Shown here piece by piece: positions 17,208 to 25,287 of a stretch of DNA of 64,000 nt. The stretch is from the NCBI RefSeq assembly GCF_014635085.1, contig NZ_BMCH01000002.1, positions 62,001 to 126,000 on the forward strand. Direction: 5' to 3'. Origin of the DNA: Asaia siamensis. Its GTDB lineage: Bacteria > Pseudomonadota > Alphaproteobacteria > Acetobacterales > Acetobacteraceae. Both the position numbers and the translations under genes were made by a program. Below the pieces are notes generated by a model. It was not told where the DNA came from, searched no databases, and worked only from the letters and a program-made list of their open reading frames with translations. Every line of letters begins with the position of its first letter. Within the stretch, counting starts at the first letter, position 1.

Positions 17208-17668
17208 CCGGTTCCCCAGCCTGCATCCCAGCAGGGCCTTCTCATGCTTTGCTGCTTTCTGATCTGCATTCCGCCTGCTTTGAGGAAGACGAGCGCTGGA
17301 ATGAAGACGCTTTCTCGGGACTGTTTGCGACCCCCGGTATCATGGCGTGGGTTATTGTGGTCGGCGAAGATCCAGCCGGGCTGCTGATGCTGCGGCAGAG
17401 CGCCGACGAAGCCGAAATTCTGACTCTGGGTGTTCACCCCCGATATCGAAGGAAAAACCTGGCAGCGCAACTGCTGGTCGCAGGCTGCGCGGCGCTCAGA
17501 GCGCGCGACGTGACCACCCTTTTTCTCGAGGTCTCAGTCAGGAATGATGCGGCGAAGGCACTTTATCTGAAGCACGGCTTCATTCTGTGCGGGCGCAGAA
17601 AGGCGTATTATCCCGACGGGAGTGACGCATCAGTCCTGAGCTACGATTTGACGAGCGTCACGCGGTAA
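17204..17668 (+). CDS. rimI: Ribosomal-protein-alanine N-acetyltransferase RimI-like
   Basis: This 154-residue GNAT-family acetyltransferase starts at a TTG that overlaps the tsaB stop (TTGA). Acetyl-CoA binding is indicated by ILTLGVHPRYRRKNLAAQLL, and the late GNAT motif by VSVRNDAAKALYLKHGF. Together with the tsaB fusion-like arrangement this supports RimI, which acetylates the N-terminus of ribosomal protein S18. Its last 28 bases overlap the end of the convergent TusA-like gene. Confidence 0.9.
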   Translation: MTGSPACIPAGPSHALLLSDLHSACFEEDERWNEDAFSGLFATPGIMAWVIVVGEDPAGLLMLRQSADEAEILTLGVHPRYRRKNLAAQLLVAGCAALRARDVTTLFLEVSVRNDAAKALYLKHGFILCGRRKAYYPDGSDASVLSYDLTSVTR

Positions 17669-17874
17669 TCAGCTATCGTATCTTCGCCGAGCGGCTGACA
17701 GTCACTTTTCTGCCCAAGTGTTCTGAGAAGAATTTCCACATTCCGTCTCGTTTCTTCGCCGCGTAAAATAATTTCCAATGCTTCACCGGGACTGCTTTTA
17801 TCCAGAGCAAGTCTGACGTGAACCGTCGTCATGGGGCAGGTCTTGTCACGGATGTCGATTGTTTTTAACGGCAT
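17641..17874 (-). CDS. TusA/SirA-family sulfur carrier-like protein
   Basis: The 77-residue product has the small TusA fold pattern: IDIRDKTCPMTTVHVRLALDKSSPGEALEI. The sulfur-accepting cysteine of the CPxP-type motif is kept (CPMT), although the proline after it is replaced. It could be a sulfur relay protein. Its 3' end overlaps the convergent rimI gene by 28 bases. Upstream is an AT-rich divergent spacer shared with the mucR-like gene. Confidence 0.82.
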   Translation of the reverse strand: MPLKTIDIRDKTCPMTTVHVRLALDKSSPGEALEIILRGEETRRNVEILLRTLGQKSDCQPLGEDTIADYRVTLVKS

Positions 17875-17970
17875 AATATTTAAACTTTACGAATAGTTGT
17901 TATATTTTCTTGAATTCATTTTACCAATCAGTATATCTTTCCTTAAATACGTTCTTTGGGGAGAATTCAC
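17875..17970. promoter_or_regulatory. AT-rich divergent promoter region
   Basis: This 96-base spacer is much richer in A+T than its surroundings and lies between two divergent starts. It should hold both promoters. A GGGGAG ribosome site for the plus-strand gene is at about 17958-17963. Confidence 0.5.
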
Positions 17971-18369
17971 ATGTCCGACGATCCGGATAACTTGACCCTT
18001 CAAAAGCTAACTACACAGATTATTTCCGCTTATGTAACTCATAACGAAATTGCTGGTCAGGATCTACCAAACCTGATCCGTTCGGTGCATCAGACGCTTT
18101 CAAGTGTTGCCCATACCAAGCCCGAGACCGTCAAGCCAACTCCGGCAGTCCCTCCCAAGAAATCAGTCTTTCCCGATTACATCATTTGCCTTGAAGACGG
18201 AAAAAAGCTGAAATTACTGCGTCGTCATTTGCAGACAGTGTACGATATGACGCCTCAGCAATACCGTGAGCGCTGGGATCTGCCACCCGAGTATCCGATG
18301 GTCGCGCCAAATTACGCCAGCCATCGTTCGAATCTTGCCCGCAAGATCGGCCTGGGTCACAGACGGTGA
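17971..18369 (+). CDS. MucR/Ros-family transcriptional regulator
   Basis: This 132-residue regulator matches the MucR/Ros family along its C-terminal half: SVFPDYIICLEDGKKLKLL, then MTPQQYRERWDLPPEYPMVAPNYA. Such proteins are H-NS-like silencers of virulence, exopolysaccharide and motility genes in alphaproteobacteria. In the zinc-finger region one Cys is kept, the second position is Asp, and the distal His is replaced by Val (RRHLQTVY). It therefore resembles family members that fold without zinc. The start is the ATG at 17971 with GGGGAG. A hairpin follows the gene. Confidence 0.92.
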   Translation: MSDDPDNLTLQKLTTQIISAYVTHNEIAGQDLPNLIRSVHQTLSSVAHTKPETVKPTPAVPPKKSVFPDYIICLEDGKKLKLLRRHLQTVYDMTPQQYRERWDLPPEYPMVAPNYASHRSNLARKIGLGHRR

Positions 18370-18377
18370 GAAAGCCG

Positions 18378-18418
18378 CCCTTTGCCTGCCACTTAACGTT
18401 GGCAAAGGGCTCGGTTTT
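18378..18418 (+). terminator. Hairpin after the mucR-like gene
   Basis: CCCTTTGCC (18378-18386) pairs perfectly with GGCAAAGGG (18401-18409), followed by CTCGGTTTT. The T tract is short, so termination may be partial. Confidence 0.5.
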
Positions 18419-18435
18419 CGGCTACGCCCTATTTC

Positions 18436-18930
18436 ATGGTATCTGAAGCGAAAGCTGACGCAAAGCGAAGCGGGCGGGCTCAGGATGAGTCGCGCATCGG
18501 TCAATTATGCATCGAACGTGGCCTGAAAATGACAGGGCAGCGTCGCGTTATCGCGCGCGTTCTGTCAGAGGCTGAAGATCACCCCGATGTCGAGGAGCTG
18601 TATCGCCGCGCGTCACAGCTCGATAGCCGGATCTCGATCGCCACGGTCTATCGCACGGTCAGGCTGCTCGAGGAAAAGGGCATTCTCGAGCGTCGTGACT
18701 TTGGCGGCGGTCGCGCACGCTATGAGGCCAGTGAGCCGGGTCACCAGCACCATTACCATCTTATCGACGTCGATACCGGCCATGTCGTGGAATTTGAGGA
18801 TGAGGAACACGCAGCCCTGATGGAGAGGCTCGCGCGTCGTCTTGGCTTCGATCTGGTTTCTCATCGTCTCGAACTTTTTGGTCGCCGCCTGCCGCAGAAG
18901 GCAGGTGAGCCGACAGGTCAGGACGGATGA
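18436..18930 (+). CDS. fur: Fur-family metal-responsive repressor
   Basis: This 164-residue repressor has the Fur winged helix (RVIARVLSEAEDHPDVEELYRRA, then ISIATVYRTVRLLEEKGI) and the histidine-rich dimer-domain start GHQHHYHLIDVDTG. The CxxC structural zinc motif seen in E. coli Fur is absent; LIDVDTG replaces it, as in some alphaproteobacterial Fur/Mur proteins. Iron or manganese specificity cannot be decided. The ATG at 18436 lacks a clear ribosome site. The gene overlaps the following olsB by four bases, linking metal sensing with a membrane lipid gene. Confidence 0.88.
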   Translation: MVSEAKADAKRSGRAQDESRIGQLCIERGLKMTGQRRVIARVLSEAEDHPDVEELYRRASQLDSRISIATVYRTVRLLEEKGILERRDFGGGRARYEASEPGHQHHYHLIDVDTGHVVEFEDEEHAALMERLARRLGFDLVSHRLELFGRRLPQKAGEPTGQDG

Positions 18931-19826
18931 ACGCCAAACCTTCGCACGCCGAGATGTTTCGCCTTCTGGTGACAGATGGCGACAGCACGGGAGCGTCCAG
19001 TCAGTCACTCTCGACACTCGATCTGGCGCGGGATGCCTTTCCTGAATTACGCGGCGGGCAGCTGGGTGTCAGGATCGCGACAACAGATGCCGAGCGCGAG
19101 GCAGCGCAGGCGCTGCGCTATCGCGTCTTTTTTGAAGAGATGGGTGCGCGCGCCGATGAACGCACCGCCCGGCTGAAGCGCGATATCGACGATTTTGATG
19201 AAGTGGCCGACCACCTGCTGGTTATCGACCATGCCGTCTCTTCCGGAGCGGAAGGTGTGGTGGGCACCTATCGTCTGCTCACCAGTGACAAGGCAGCCCT
19301 CCTTGGGCGTTACTACACGTCCAGCGAATACGATATTTCCCCGCTGACCGAGTTTCCGGGGCGCCTGCTGGAGGTTGGTCGCTCCTGCGTCGATCAGCGT
19401 TATCGCGGTCGTTCGGCCATGCAGCTCCTCTGGCGGGGAATCGCCTCCTACATTTTCCTGCATCGGATCGATGTGCTGTTCGGCTGTGCCAGTCTGCCCG
19501 GTACCAATCCGGAGTTGATGGCAGACGAACTGACCTATCTCTATCATAACCATCTGGCGCCTCCGGCGCTGCGTATCCGTGCCCTGCCAGATCGTTATGT
19601 CGATATGCAGCGCAGTGATCCGCATCTGCTTGATCACCGTAAATGTCTCTCCAGATTGCCGCCTCTCATCAAGGGGTATCTGCGTCTGGGTGGTTTCATT
19701 GGTGACGGCGCTGTCGTCGATGAGCAATTCAACACGACGGATGTTGCCGTTCTCGTCAAAAGCGAGCTTCTGGCGGACAAATATTACCGTCACTATGAGC
19801 GTCGCTTGAGGGACGCTCTCGAATAA
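18927..19826 (+). CDS. olsB: Ornithine-acyl-ACP N-acyltransferase (OlsB-like)
   Basis: This 299-residue protein has the OlsB/hemolysin-like acyltransferase pattern ALRYRVFFEEMGA near residue 63, EVGRSCVDQRYRG and the downstream FGCASLPGT segment. OlsB attaches a 3-hydroxy fatty acid to ornithine, the first step to phosphate-free ornithine lipids, which acetic acid bacteria are known to make. olsA (the second acyltransferase) is not in the window. The start overlaps fur; lnt follows after 15 bases, so fur-olsB-lnt reads as one operon with an envelope-lipid theme. Confidence 0.85.
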   Translation: MNAKPSHAEMFRLLVTDGDSTGASSQSLSTLDLARDAFPELRGGQLGVRIATTDAEREAAQALRYRVFFEEMGARADERTARLKRDIDDFDEVADHLLVIDHAVSSGAEGVVGTYRLLTSDKAALLGRYYTSSEYDISPLTEFPGRLLEVGRSCVDQRYRGRSAMQLLWRGIASYIFLHRIDVLFGCASLPGTNPELMADELTYLYHNHLAPPALRIRALPDRYVDMQRSDPHLLDHRKCLSRLPPLIKGYLRLGGFIGDGAVVDEQFNTTDVAVLVKSELLADKYYRHYERRLRDALE

Positions 19827-19841
19827 AACCAGGAGCAAACT

Positions 19842-21368
19842 GTGACTTACCGGCTCTGGAATTCTCCTTTCCCGCCGAGCCGGCTTCCATTTTCCACCGG
19901 GAAAATGATTCTGGCTGATCTTCTCGTCGGGGCGTTTGCAGCCCTGGCGCTTCCGCCCCTCTTTTTTCTGCCGGCACTGGCACTCGGGCTTCTCTACCTT
20001 TATCGCTGCACCCAGGATGCGTCGAGCGCCCGACAGCTGGCTCTCCACGCCTTCTTCTTCGGCCTTGGCTACCATACCCTGGCGCTTTCCTGGCTGACCA
20101 ATGCCATCCTGACCCGCGCCCATGAGTTCTGGTGGGCCGTGCCTATCGCTGCGCCCGGATGTGCCCTGATTCTGGCTCCGCTTACCGTGGTGCCCGTCCT
20201 GCTGTGTCGTCTGGCGCCTTCCGGTCTGTCCAGAATGATTCTGCTTGCAGCGCTCTGGACACTCGCCGACATGGCACGTGTCTTTATCTTCACAGGCTTC
20301 CCCTGGAACCCGACAGGCAGCGTTTTCGAGCTTCCCGGTCTGGCAGGAGACATCCTGATCCAGCCTGCGGCCTATATCGGCGTCGACGGGTTGAGTTTTC
20401 TCGCTGTTCTCACCGGTCTCCTCGTGTGGCACTCCCGCCGGGCGCGTATTTTTCTAGGCATCTTCTATGCCGCATGGATCGGGGCAGGCTGGTATCGCCT
20501 CTCTCATCCGACCCTGCTTCCGGTAACCAATCCGGTGGTCGCCCTGCTGCAGGGCAATGTGCAGGAACGTGATATTCTCTCGCGTTCGGGAGCGCTGGAT
20601 GCGTTCAGGCTCTATCTGCGTCTGACGAATGAAGGGGTCGCCCGGGCGCGTGAATTGGCCGCGGATCGCAGCGTCGTCTATCTCTGGCCTGAATCCGGAT
20701 TTCCAGGGCTGCTGGATGAGGATGAAGCCGCGCGTCGGCTGATCGCGCAGGCCGCAGACGGTGCGTGGGGCATGATCGGGTCTGATCGGCGCGATACCCA
20801 GAACCGCTTTTACAACAGTGTCATGGCGCTGGACGAGAGCGGCAAGATTGCAGCGGTCTATGACAAGGCGACACTCGTTCCGTTTGGTGAGTACCAGCCG
20901 CGCTTCATTCCGTTCAACCTTCTTCCTGACCAACTGACACCCGGTCGCGGCCTCGCAACCTGGTCCCTTCCTGCTCTGGGGCAAGTGGGCCCCATGGTGT
21001 GCTACGAGATTATTTTCTCTGGGCATGTCATCGGGCCAAGCCGACCCAGCTGGCTGGCCAATGTCACCAACGATGCGTGGTTCGGCAATAGTGCCGGACC
21101 GCGCCAGCATCTCGCCACGGCCAGAATGCGCGCCGTCGAAGAGGGGCTTCCGGTCGCTCAGGCGGCAAATATGGGTATCACCGCGGCATTCGATGCTTCG
21201 GGTCACGAACTGGGTCGTCTGTCCTGGGGGCATGCAGACAGTCTGGTCATTGCCTTACCTTCGCCTCAGCCACCGACCATCTTTGCCCGCTATGGAAGGA
21301 ATCTGCCGCTAGTTCTCTGTGCTTTTGGGGTTTTTCTGGCTGTTTTCCTTGGGCGCCAGCGAAGATAG
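19842..21368 (+). CDS. lnt: Apolipoprotein N-acyltransferase
   Basis: Lnt adds the third acyl chain to lipoproteins in the inner membrane. The 508-residue protein has several N-terminal membrane helices, a nitrilase-type domain and a C-terminal helix. The catalytic triad is intact: Glu284 (WPESGFPG), Lys342 (YDKATLVPFGEY) and Cys387 (MVCYEIIF). GTG at 19842 has AGGAG at 19831-19835. Several putative lipoproteins in this window (22687, 31424, 59741) would be its substrates. Confidence 0.96.
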   Translation: MTYRLWNSPFPPSRLPFSTGKMILADLLVGAFAALALPPLFFLPALALGLLYLYRCTQDASSARQLALHAFFFGLGYHTLALSWLTNAILTRAHEFWWAVPIAAPGCALILAPLTVVPVLLCRLAPSGLSRMILLAALWTLADMARVFIFTGFPWNPTGSVFELPGLAGDILIQPAAYIGVDGLSFLAVLTGLLVWHSRRARIFLGIFYAAWIGAGWYRLSHPTLLPVTNPVVALLQGNVQERDILSRSGALDAFRLYLRLTNEGVARARELAADRSVVYLWPESGFPGLLDEDEAARRLIAQAADGAWGMIGSDRRDTQNRFYNSVMALDESGKIAAVYDKATLVPFGEYQPRFIPFNLLPDQLTPGRGLATWSLPALGQVGPMVCYEIIFSGHVIGPSRPSWLANVTNDAWFGNSAGPRQHLATARMRAVEEGLPVAQAANMGITAAFDASGHELGRLSWGHADSLVIALPSPQPPTIFARYGRNLPLVLCAFGVFLAVFLGRQRR

Positions 21369-21431
21369 ATAATAAAAGGTTAATGGATTACGATTGGCAC
21401 CTGTGATTAACCCCAGTATGAGTCCTTGTGT

Positions 21432-21911
21432 ATGAGTAATACCACGAAAAGCGCTTCGGCCGCTGGTCCGATAGACGCCCTTGTGGGAGCGCGTATTCGG
21501 CTTCGACGGACTCTTCTGGGTATCTCTCAGGAGAAGCTTGGCGCAGCACTTGGATTGACCTTCCAGCAGGTGCAGAAATACGAGCGTGGTGCCAACAAGG
21601 TTGGTGCCAGCCGTCTCTACGAGATGTCGCGCGTATTGAACGTGCCGATAGGGTTCTTTTTTGATGATCTAGCAGGTGTCAGGCCGTCGAACCCGGGATT
21701 TTCTCCGCAGGGCGCGGGGTTCTCCGAGGTGCCGCCAGGCTTCAATGGCAAAGGAAGCGAGATGGGGCGTGATGCATCGCGTTTTGCGGCGAAAGGCTCT
21801 GATCTTGACGAGTCATCGTTGGAGCTTCTCCGGGCGTTTCAACGCATTTCCGACGAGCGTGTCAGGCGACAGCTCGTTAATCTCGTGAAAAGCATGGCCT
21901 CGCCCGAATAG
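21432..21911 (+). CDS. XRE-family helix-turn-helix regulator
   Basis: The 159-residue protein has an N-terminal HTH_3 domain (about 20-78): GARIRLRRTLLGISQEKLG, then LTFQQVQKYERGANKV. This is the alphaproteobacterial type in which FQQVQKYE is highly conserved. The C-terminal half is Gly/Ser-rich and then helical (LELLRAFQRISDERVRRQLVNLVKSM). The ATG at 21432 is preferred to a TTG at 21426. It stands alone and is convergent with the phosphatase gene. Targets are unknown. Confidence 0.9.
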   Translation: MSNTTKSASAAGPIDALVGARIRLRRTLLGISQEKLGAALGLTFQQVQKYERGANKVGASRLYEMSRVLNVPIGFFFDDLAGVRPSNPGFSPQGAGFSEVPPGFNGKGSEMGRDASRFAAKGSDLDESSLELLRAFQRISDERVRRQLVNLVKSMASPE

Positions 21912-21930
21912 GGCGTGCGCCCGGCAGGTT

Positions 21931-22593
21931 CTATTCCCGACGCAGAACCTGATCCGTAAGAAAAGATGCCAGTTTGCCGGCCACGAAATCCTGCTTGAGC
22001 TGAACCTCGTCATATTCGTGCTCGACCCAGTCGAGAAACGGAACTCGACCTTCAGCCTGCCTCTGATAGCGCAGAACGAAGGCGTCCAGAATGCCGGTAC
22101 GGGCGCGATTGAAATGGCCAAAACGCCAATGGAGCTGCCTGAGCGCCTCGGCTGCAGAGCCTCCCTCAAAGAGAATGACCAGAGCAGAGGCCAGACCGGC
22201 GCGATCGGCACCCGACTTGCAATGCATGAGCATTGGCATGTCGATGGATTTATAAAGCCCGGCAAAGCGCAAGATGCGATCGCGATGAGGGGCGCCACGG
22301 CTTTCAAAGGCCATGTCGATATGGGCAAGACCAAGGTTCTGTGCAGCATCGCGAGAAAGCGCGTCGGAGCCACAGCGCCGATGACCGCGCAGATTGACCA
22401 GCGTATGCAGTCCCAGGCGGCGCTTCAGACGCGCGAGCCTTGCCGGCGTCGGGTGATTGCAGCGATAGACCTTGCCCGGCACCACAGTTGCCAGATTGGT
22501 CCAGGGTAGGCGAAAGATCGCATGATCGACAAACAGGCTGTCGATCCACGCCCTGCGGCGACCACGGGGTGAGGCAAGCGATCCATCGAACAC
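21931..22593 (-). CDS. Cysteine-based (tyrosine/dual-specificity) protein phosphatase
   Basis: The product of about 220 residues contains the P-loop HCKSGADR of cysteine phosphatases, followed by AGLASALV, and NLRGHRRCGSD earlier, typical of the tyrosine phosphatase-like family in alphaproteobacteria. I chose the GTG at 22593 because an AAGGAG box lies 8 bases upstream (22602-22607 on the plus strand). A longer frame reaching 22992 would overlap the divergent lipoprotein gene almost entirely. Its substrate may be a phosphoprotein or phospholipid; this cannot be decided. Confidence 0.85.
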   Translation of the reverse strand: MFDGSLASPRGRRRAWIDSLFVDHAIFRLPWTNLATVVPGKVYRCNHPTPARLARLKRRLGLHTLVNLRGHRRCGSDALSRDAAQNLGLAHIDMAFESRGAPHRDRILRFAGLYKSIDMPMLMHCKSGADRAGLASALVILFEGGSAAEALRQLHWRFGHFNRARTGILDAFVLRYQRQAEGRVPFLDWVEHEYDEVQLKQDFVAGKLASFLTDQVLRRE

Positions 22594-22686
22594 GAAACTC
22601 TCTCCTTGAGACAATTCGCCCTGCCTGCCGCAGCGGCGCCCATCCGTCAATTGCCGCGCGTGAGTGGGGTTGATACAACTCATTGC

Positions 22687-22998
22687 ATGCGTGCCTTTTC
22701 GCTTCTCTTCTTGATGACGGTTCTTACCGGCTGCGCGGCAGAGACGTTCGGCCCGCCCAGGCCTGATCTGGCTGTCAACGGCCCGCCCGGCCATCCGCCA
22801 GGGCGACCGCCCCATCACGACCGTATGGCCCGTGCCTATGCCTCGTTGCCCATCGCCATTCCGGGTATGGACGGGCAGTCTGGCCCGCCAATACTGCCGG
22901 GGCTTGCAACAGAGACGGTCACCAGTGAGGTCAAGCCGCAATATGCGGTGCCTGACGCAGAAGTCTCTTACGGCAAGAAGGATGCGGGGCATGAGTGA
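22687..22998 (+). CDS. Small Pro-rich lipoprotein
   Basis: The 103-residue product starts with a lipoprotein signal (MRAFSLLFLMTVLTGCAAE, lipobox LTGC, Cys at 16). The mature part is rich in Pro, Gly and His in its first half (NGPPGHPPGRPPHHDR), and I recognise no domain. It is divergent from the phosphatase gene and overlaps the methyltransferase start by eight bases, so the two plus-strand genes are translationally coupled. Confidence 0.75.
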   Translation: MRAFSLLFLMTVLTGCAAETFGPPRPDLAVNGPPGHPPGRPPHHDRMARAYASLPIAIPGMDGQSGPPILPGLATETVTSEVKPQYAVPDAEVSYGKKDAGHE

Positions 22999-23737
22999 GT
23001 TCGTGACCGGGCAATATGACCCGCGTGCACGCGATTACGTGCAGAGTGCAGTCCATGCCGCGGGTGCAGATCTGGATCATATAGCCGCTCTCGTGAAAGC
23101 ATCAGAGGCGCGCGTTGTTCTCGATCTCGGTTGTGGGGGAGGGCATGTCAGCTACGCTGTCGCGCCGCATGTCGATCGGGTTGTGGCGTATGACCCGACA
23201 CGCAGCATGGCGCGGGCGGTGCAGGAAGAAGCGCACAAGCGTGGCCTTGTCCAGCTGAGCCCGGTTTGCGGTTATGCCGAGAGCCTGCCATTTGCTGCTT
23301 CATCGTTCGATGCTGTTCTGAGTCGCTTCAGTGCGCATCACTGGGCCGATCTGGAAACGGGGCTGAGTGAATGGAGGCGGGTCCTGCGTCACGGCGGCAC
23401 AGGGATTCTGGTCGATACGGTCGCCCCGGAAAATGCCATGGCCGATTCGGTGCTGCAGACCATAGAAACGCTGCGCGACCCGTCTCACATGCGCAATTAC
23501 AAGGTATCGGAGTGGTGCCGTCTGCTTGCCGCTGCCGGTTTTCAGGTCGAGGCCGTCACCAACAGGCGGTTGCGCCTCGATTTTGTACCCTGGGTAGCGC
23601 GCACGAAAACGCCAGACCTGCATCAGCAGGCCATTCTTTCTCTGCAGCGTGCGACCAGCCCCTCCGTCAGGGAAATGCTGGAAATCGACGAAGATGGCAG
23701 TTTCACGCTGGACACGGCCCTGTTCGTCCTGCGCTGA
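22991..23737 (+). CDS. Class I SAM-dependent methyltransferase
   Basis: The 248-residue protein has the class I methyltransferase fold: motif I VVLDLGCGGGHVSYAVA, the acidic end of strand 2 VVAYDPTRSM, a PFAASSFDAVLSRFSAHH motif, and EWRRVLRHGGTGILVD as motif IV-V. It resembles the UbiE/BioC superfamily, but the methyl acceptor is unknown. The ATG at 22991 lies inside the end of the lipoprotein gene, with AAGGA at about 22978. Confidence 0.87.
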   Translation: MSEFVTGQYDPRARDYVQSAVHAAGADLDHIAALVKASEARVVLDLGCGGGHVSYAVAPHVDRVVAYDPTRSMARAVQEEAHKRGLVQLSPVCGYAESLPFAASSFDAVLSRFSAHHWADLETGLSEWRRVLRHGGTGILVDTVAPENAMADSVLQTIETLRDPSHMRNYKVSEWCRLLAAAGFQVEAVTNRRLRLDFVPWVARTKTPDLHQQAILSLQRATSPSVREMLEIDEDGSFTLDTALFVLR

Positions 23738-23770
23738 CCCCTTGTGGGGTCGCGCCTGCAAATCTGCCTG

Positions 23771-23950
23771 TCAGTCCGAAATATGACGTGCTTCTTCTGG
23801 CAGCATCACCGGAATGCCGTCGCGAACGGGATAGGCCAGCCCGGCCCCCTTGCTGATGAGTTCCTGCGCATCGCGGTCATAGACCAGCGCTTCTTTGGTG
23901 ACCGGGCAAACCAGCATGGAGAGAAGGCGTGGGTCGAGATCCTGAGCCAT
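23771..23950 (-). CDS. Trm112 family protein (YcaR-like)
   Basis: This 59-residue protein matches the Trm112/UPF0434 family: [21 protein letters not shown], then [21 protein letters not shown]. Only one of the cysteines of the zinc-type family remains, as in many bacterial members. The ATG at 23950 has AGGA upstream; an upstream in-frame ATG at 24001 would add 17 unconserved residues. The function in bacteria is unclear; it may be a small chaperone or activator of methyltransferases. It lies just downstream of cnoX on the same strand. Confidence 0.88.
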   Translation of the reverse strand: MAQDLDPRLLSMLVCPVTKEALVYDRDAQELISKGAGLAYPVRDGIPVMLPEEARHISD

Positions 23951-24061
23951 GTTCGAAATCCTGAAATGTTGAGAGGCCGTATCGCCGGGGCGTCTGTTCA
24001 TGAAACATGACGCCTCGCCTGGGGAAATCCGGCCCTGATCTGTGATAGGGCCGGAGAAGGC

Positions 24062-25018
24062 TCAGGAAAAGAGCAGGGCGGAGAGCTTGCGACGGGCCGG
24101 AAGTGTTGCCGGGTCGCTGTTTCCCCAAGCTTCGAAGAAGCGCAACAGTTCGGCCTTGGCGGCACCTTCATTCCATTCACGGTCCTGGCGCAGGATCGAC
24201 AGCAATGTGTCGGCAGCTTCCGCCTTGTCACCCGCGCCGTTCAGCGCACCCGCAAGACGAAAGCGCAGGGCGAGGTCATCAGGCGCGGCGGCACATTCAG
24301 CGCGAAGCCCGTCCAGAGCCGAGGCAGCCTGACGGCTTTCCTTGTGAAGGGCCAGAGCAGAGCGGGCACCGGAGACGCTGGGGTGCTCTGCCAGCTTGGG
24401 CGGCACCTGACTCAGGGCTTCATCGGCACCTTCATCGTCATCGAGAGCGATCAGGGCACGGATCATGCCTCCCCAGCCTTCGGGGTTCTCTGGTTCCATT
24501 TCCAGCAGTGACGCATAGAGACTGGCCGCTTCTGCCGCCTCGCCGTCCTGCAGGGCAGCATTAGCGGCAGCAAGCAGATCGGCGCTTGGCATGGTGGCGC
24601 CTGTCGCCTTGAGGACCTGCTCTATGAAGCGACGCACTTCGCTCTCAGGCTGGGCGCCCTGCATGATGTCGAGAATCTGTCCCTTGTAGAAAGCAGCGAC
24701 CAGCGGGATCGACTGAATGGGCAGGCCGATCTGTCCGAGCTGTGCAGCCAGCGCCGCATTGGCTTCGACATCGACCTTGACCAGCTTGACCCGGCCGCCA
24801 GCCGCCGTGACGGCGCGTTCAAGAATGGGCGTGAGCTGTTTGCATGGCCCGCACCAGGGGGCCCAGAAATCGACCAGTACCGGAAGCTGGCGGCTGGCCT
24901 CCAGCACTTCTGGCATGAAGCTGCGCTGGTCGGCATCGACGATCATGGCGCCAGCATTCTGGGGGGCGCCCGTTACACCCTGCGGCTGGGGAGGGTTCTG
25001 CCCGATGATGTAATCCAT
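24062..25018 (-). CDS. Thioredoxin-TPR chaperedoxin (CnoX/YbbN-like)
   Basis: The 318-residue protein has a thioredoxin domain at about 25-130 with the WCGPC motif (Cys56 and Cys59), then an Ala/Glu-rich C-terminal half with TPR-like repeats (EAASLYASLLEMEPENPEGWGGMI). This is the CnoX layout: it protects client proteins from oxidation and passes them to GroEL. The start is the ATG at 25018. A longer frame reading into the tRNA-Gly gene is an artefact. In E. coli the SxxC form lacks redox activity; here both Cys are present. Confidence 0.9.
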   Translation of the reverse strand: MDYIIGQNPPQPQGVTGAPQNAGAMIVDADQRSFMPEVLEASRQLPVLVDFWAPWCGPCKQLTPILERAVTAAGGRVKLVKVDVEANAALAAQLGQIGLPIQSIPLVAAFYKGQILDIMQGAQPESEVRRFIEQVLKATGATMPSADLLAAANAALQDGEAAEAASLYASLLEMEPENPEGWGGMIRALIALDDDEGADEALSQVPPKLAEHPSVSGARSALALHKESRQAASALDGLRAECAAAPDDLALRFRLAGALNGAGDKAEAADTLLSILRQDREWNEGAAKAELLRFFEAWGNSDPATLPARRKLSALLFS

Positions 25019-25168
25019 GGAATCTCTCTGTTCTAAGGCGATGCCGGTGAGGGGCTTTGCCGCCCGGTAAGCTTGGCTACAAGATTGTTCTGAAGCCCTT
25101 AGGAAGCAAGTCCGACAGGGCCTGACGCAGGGAAAGTGAAAAAAAACGCGTTTTTTGAAAAAACCCTC

Positions 25169-25197
25169 TTGCGCCATAACGCTGTAGGCAATATTAA
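25169..25197 (+). promoter_or_regulatory. Candidate promoter of tRNA-Gly(GCC)
   Basis: TTGCGC (25169-25174) and TATTAA (25192-25197) are separated by 17 bases, and the tRNA begins 16 bases after the -10 box. The match is good but not tested. Confidence 0.45.
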
Positions 25198-25212
25198 CCC
25201 GTCCAACGGAAC

Positions 25213-25287
25213 GCGGGCGTAGCTCAGGGGTAGAGCACAACCTTGCCAAGGTTGGGGTCGTGGGTTCGAATCCCATCGCCCGCTCCA
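25213..25287 (+). tRNA. tRNA-Gly (anticodon GCC)
   Basis: The cloverleaf is complete: acceptor GCGGGCG/CGCCCGC, D-arm with AGCTCAGGGGTAGAGC, anticodon loop CTTGCCAAG, T-arm with GGTTCGAATCC, and an encoded CCA at 25285-25287. Confidence 0.97.

Noticed and set aside
22594-22992. Upstream extension of the phosphatase gene by over 130 codons
   Set aside because: It overlaps the divergent lipoprotein gene, and the GTG at 22593 has a well-spaced AAGGAG box.
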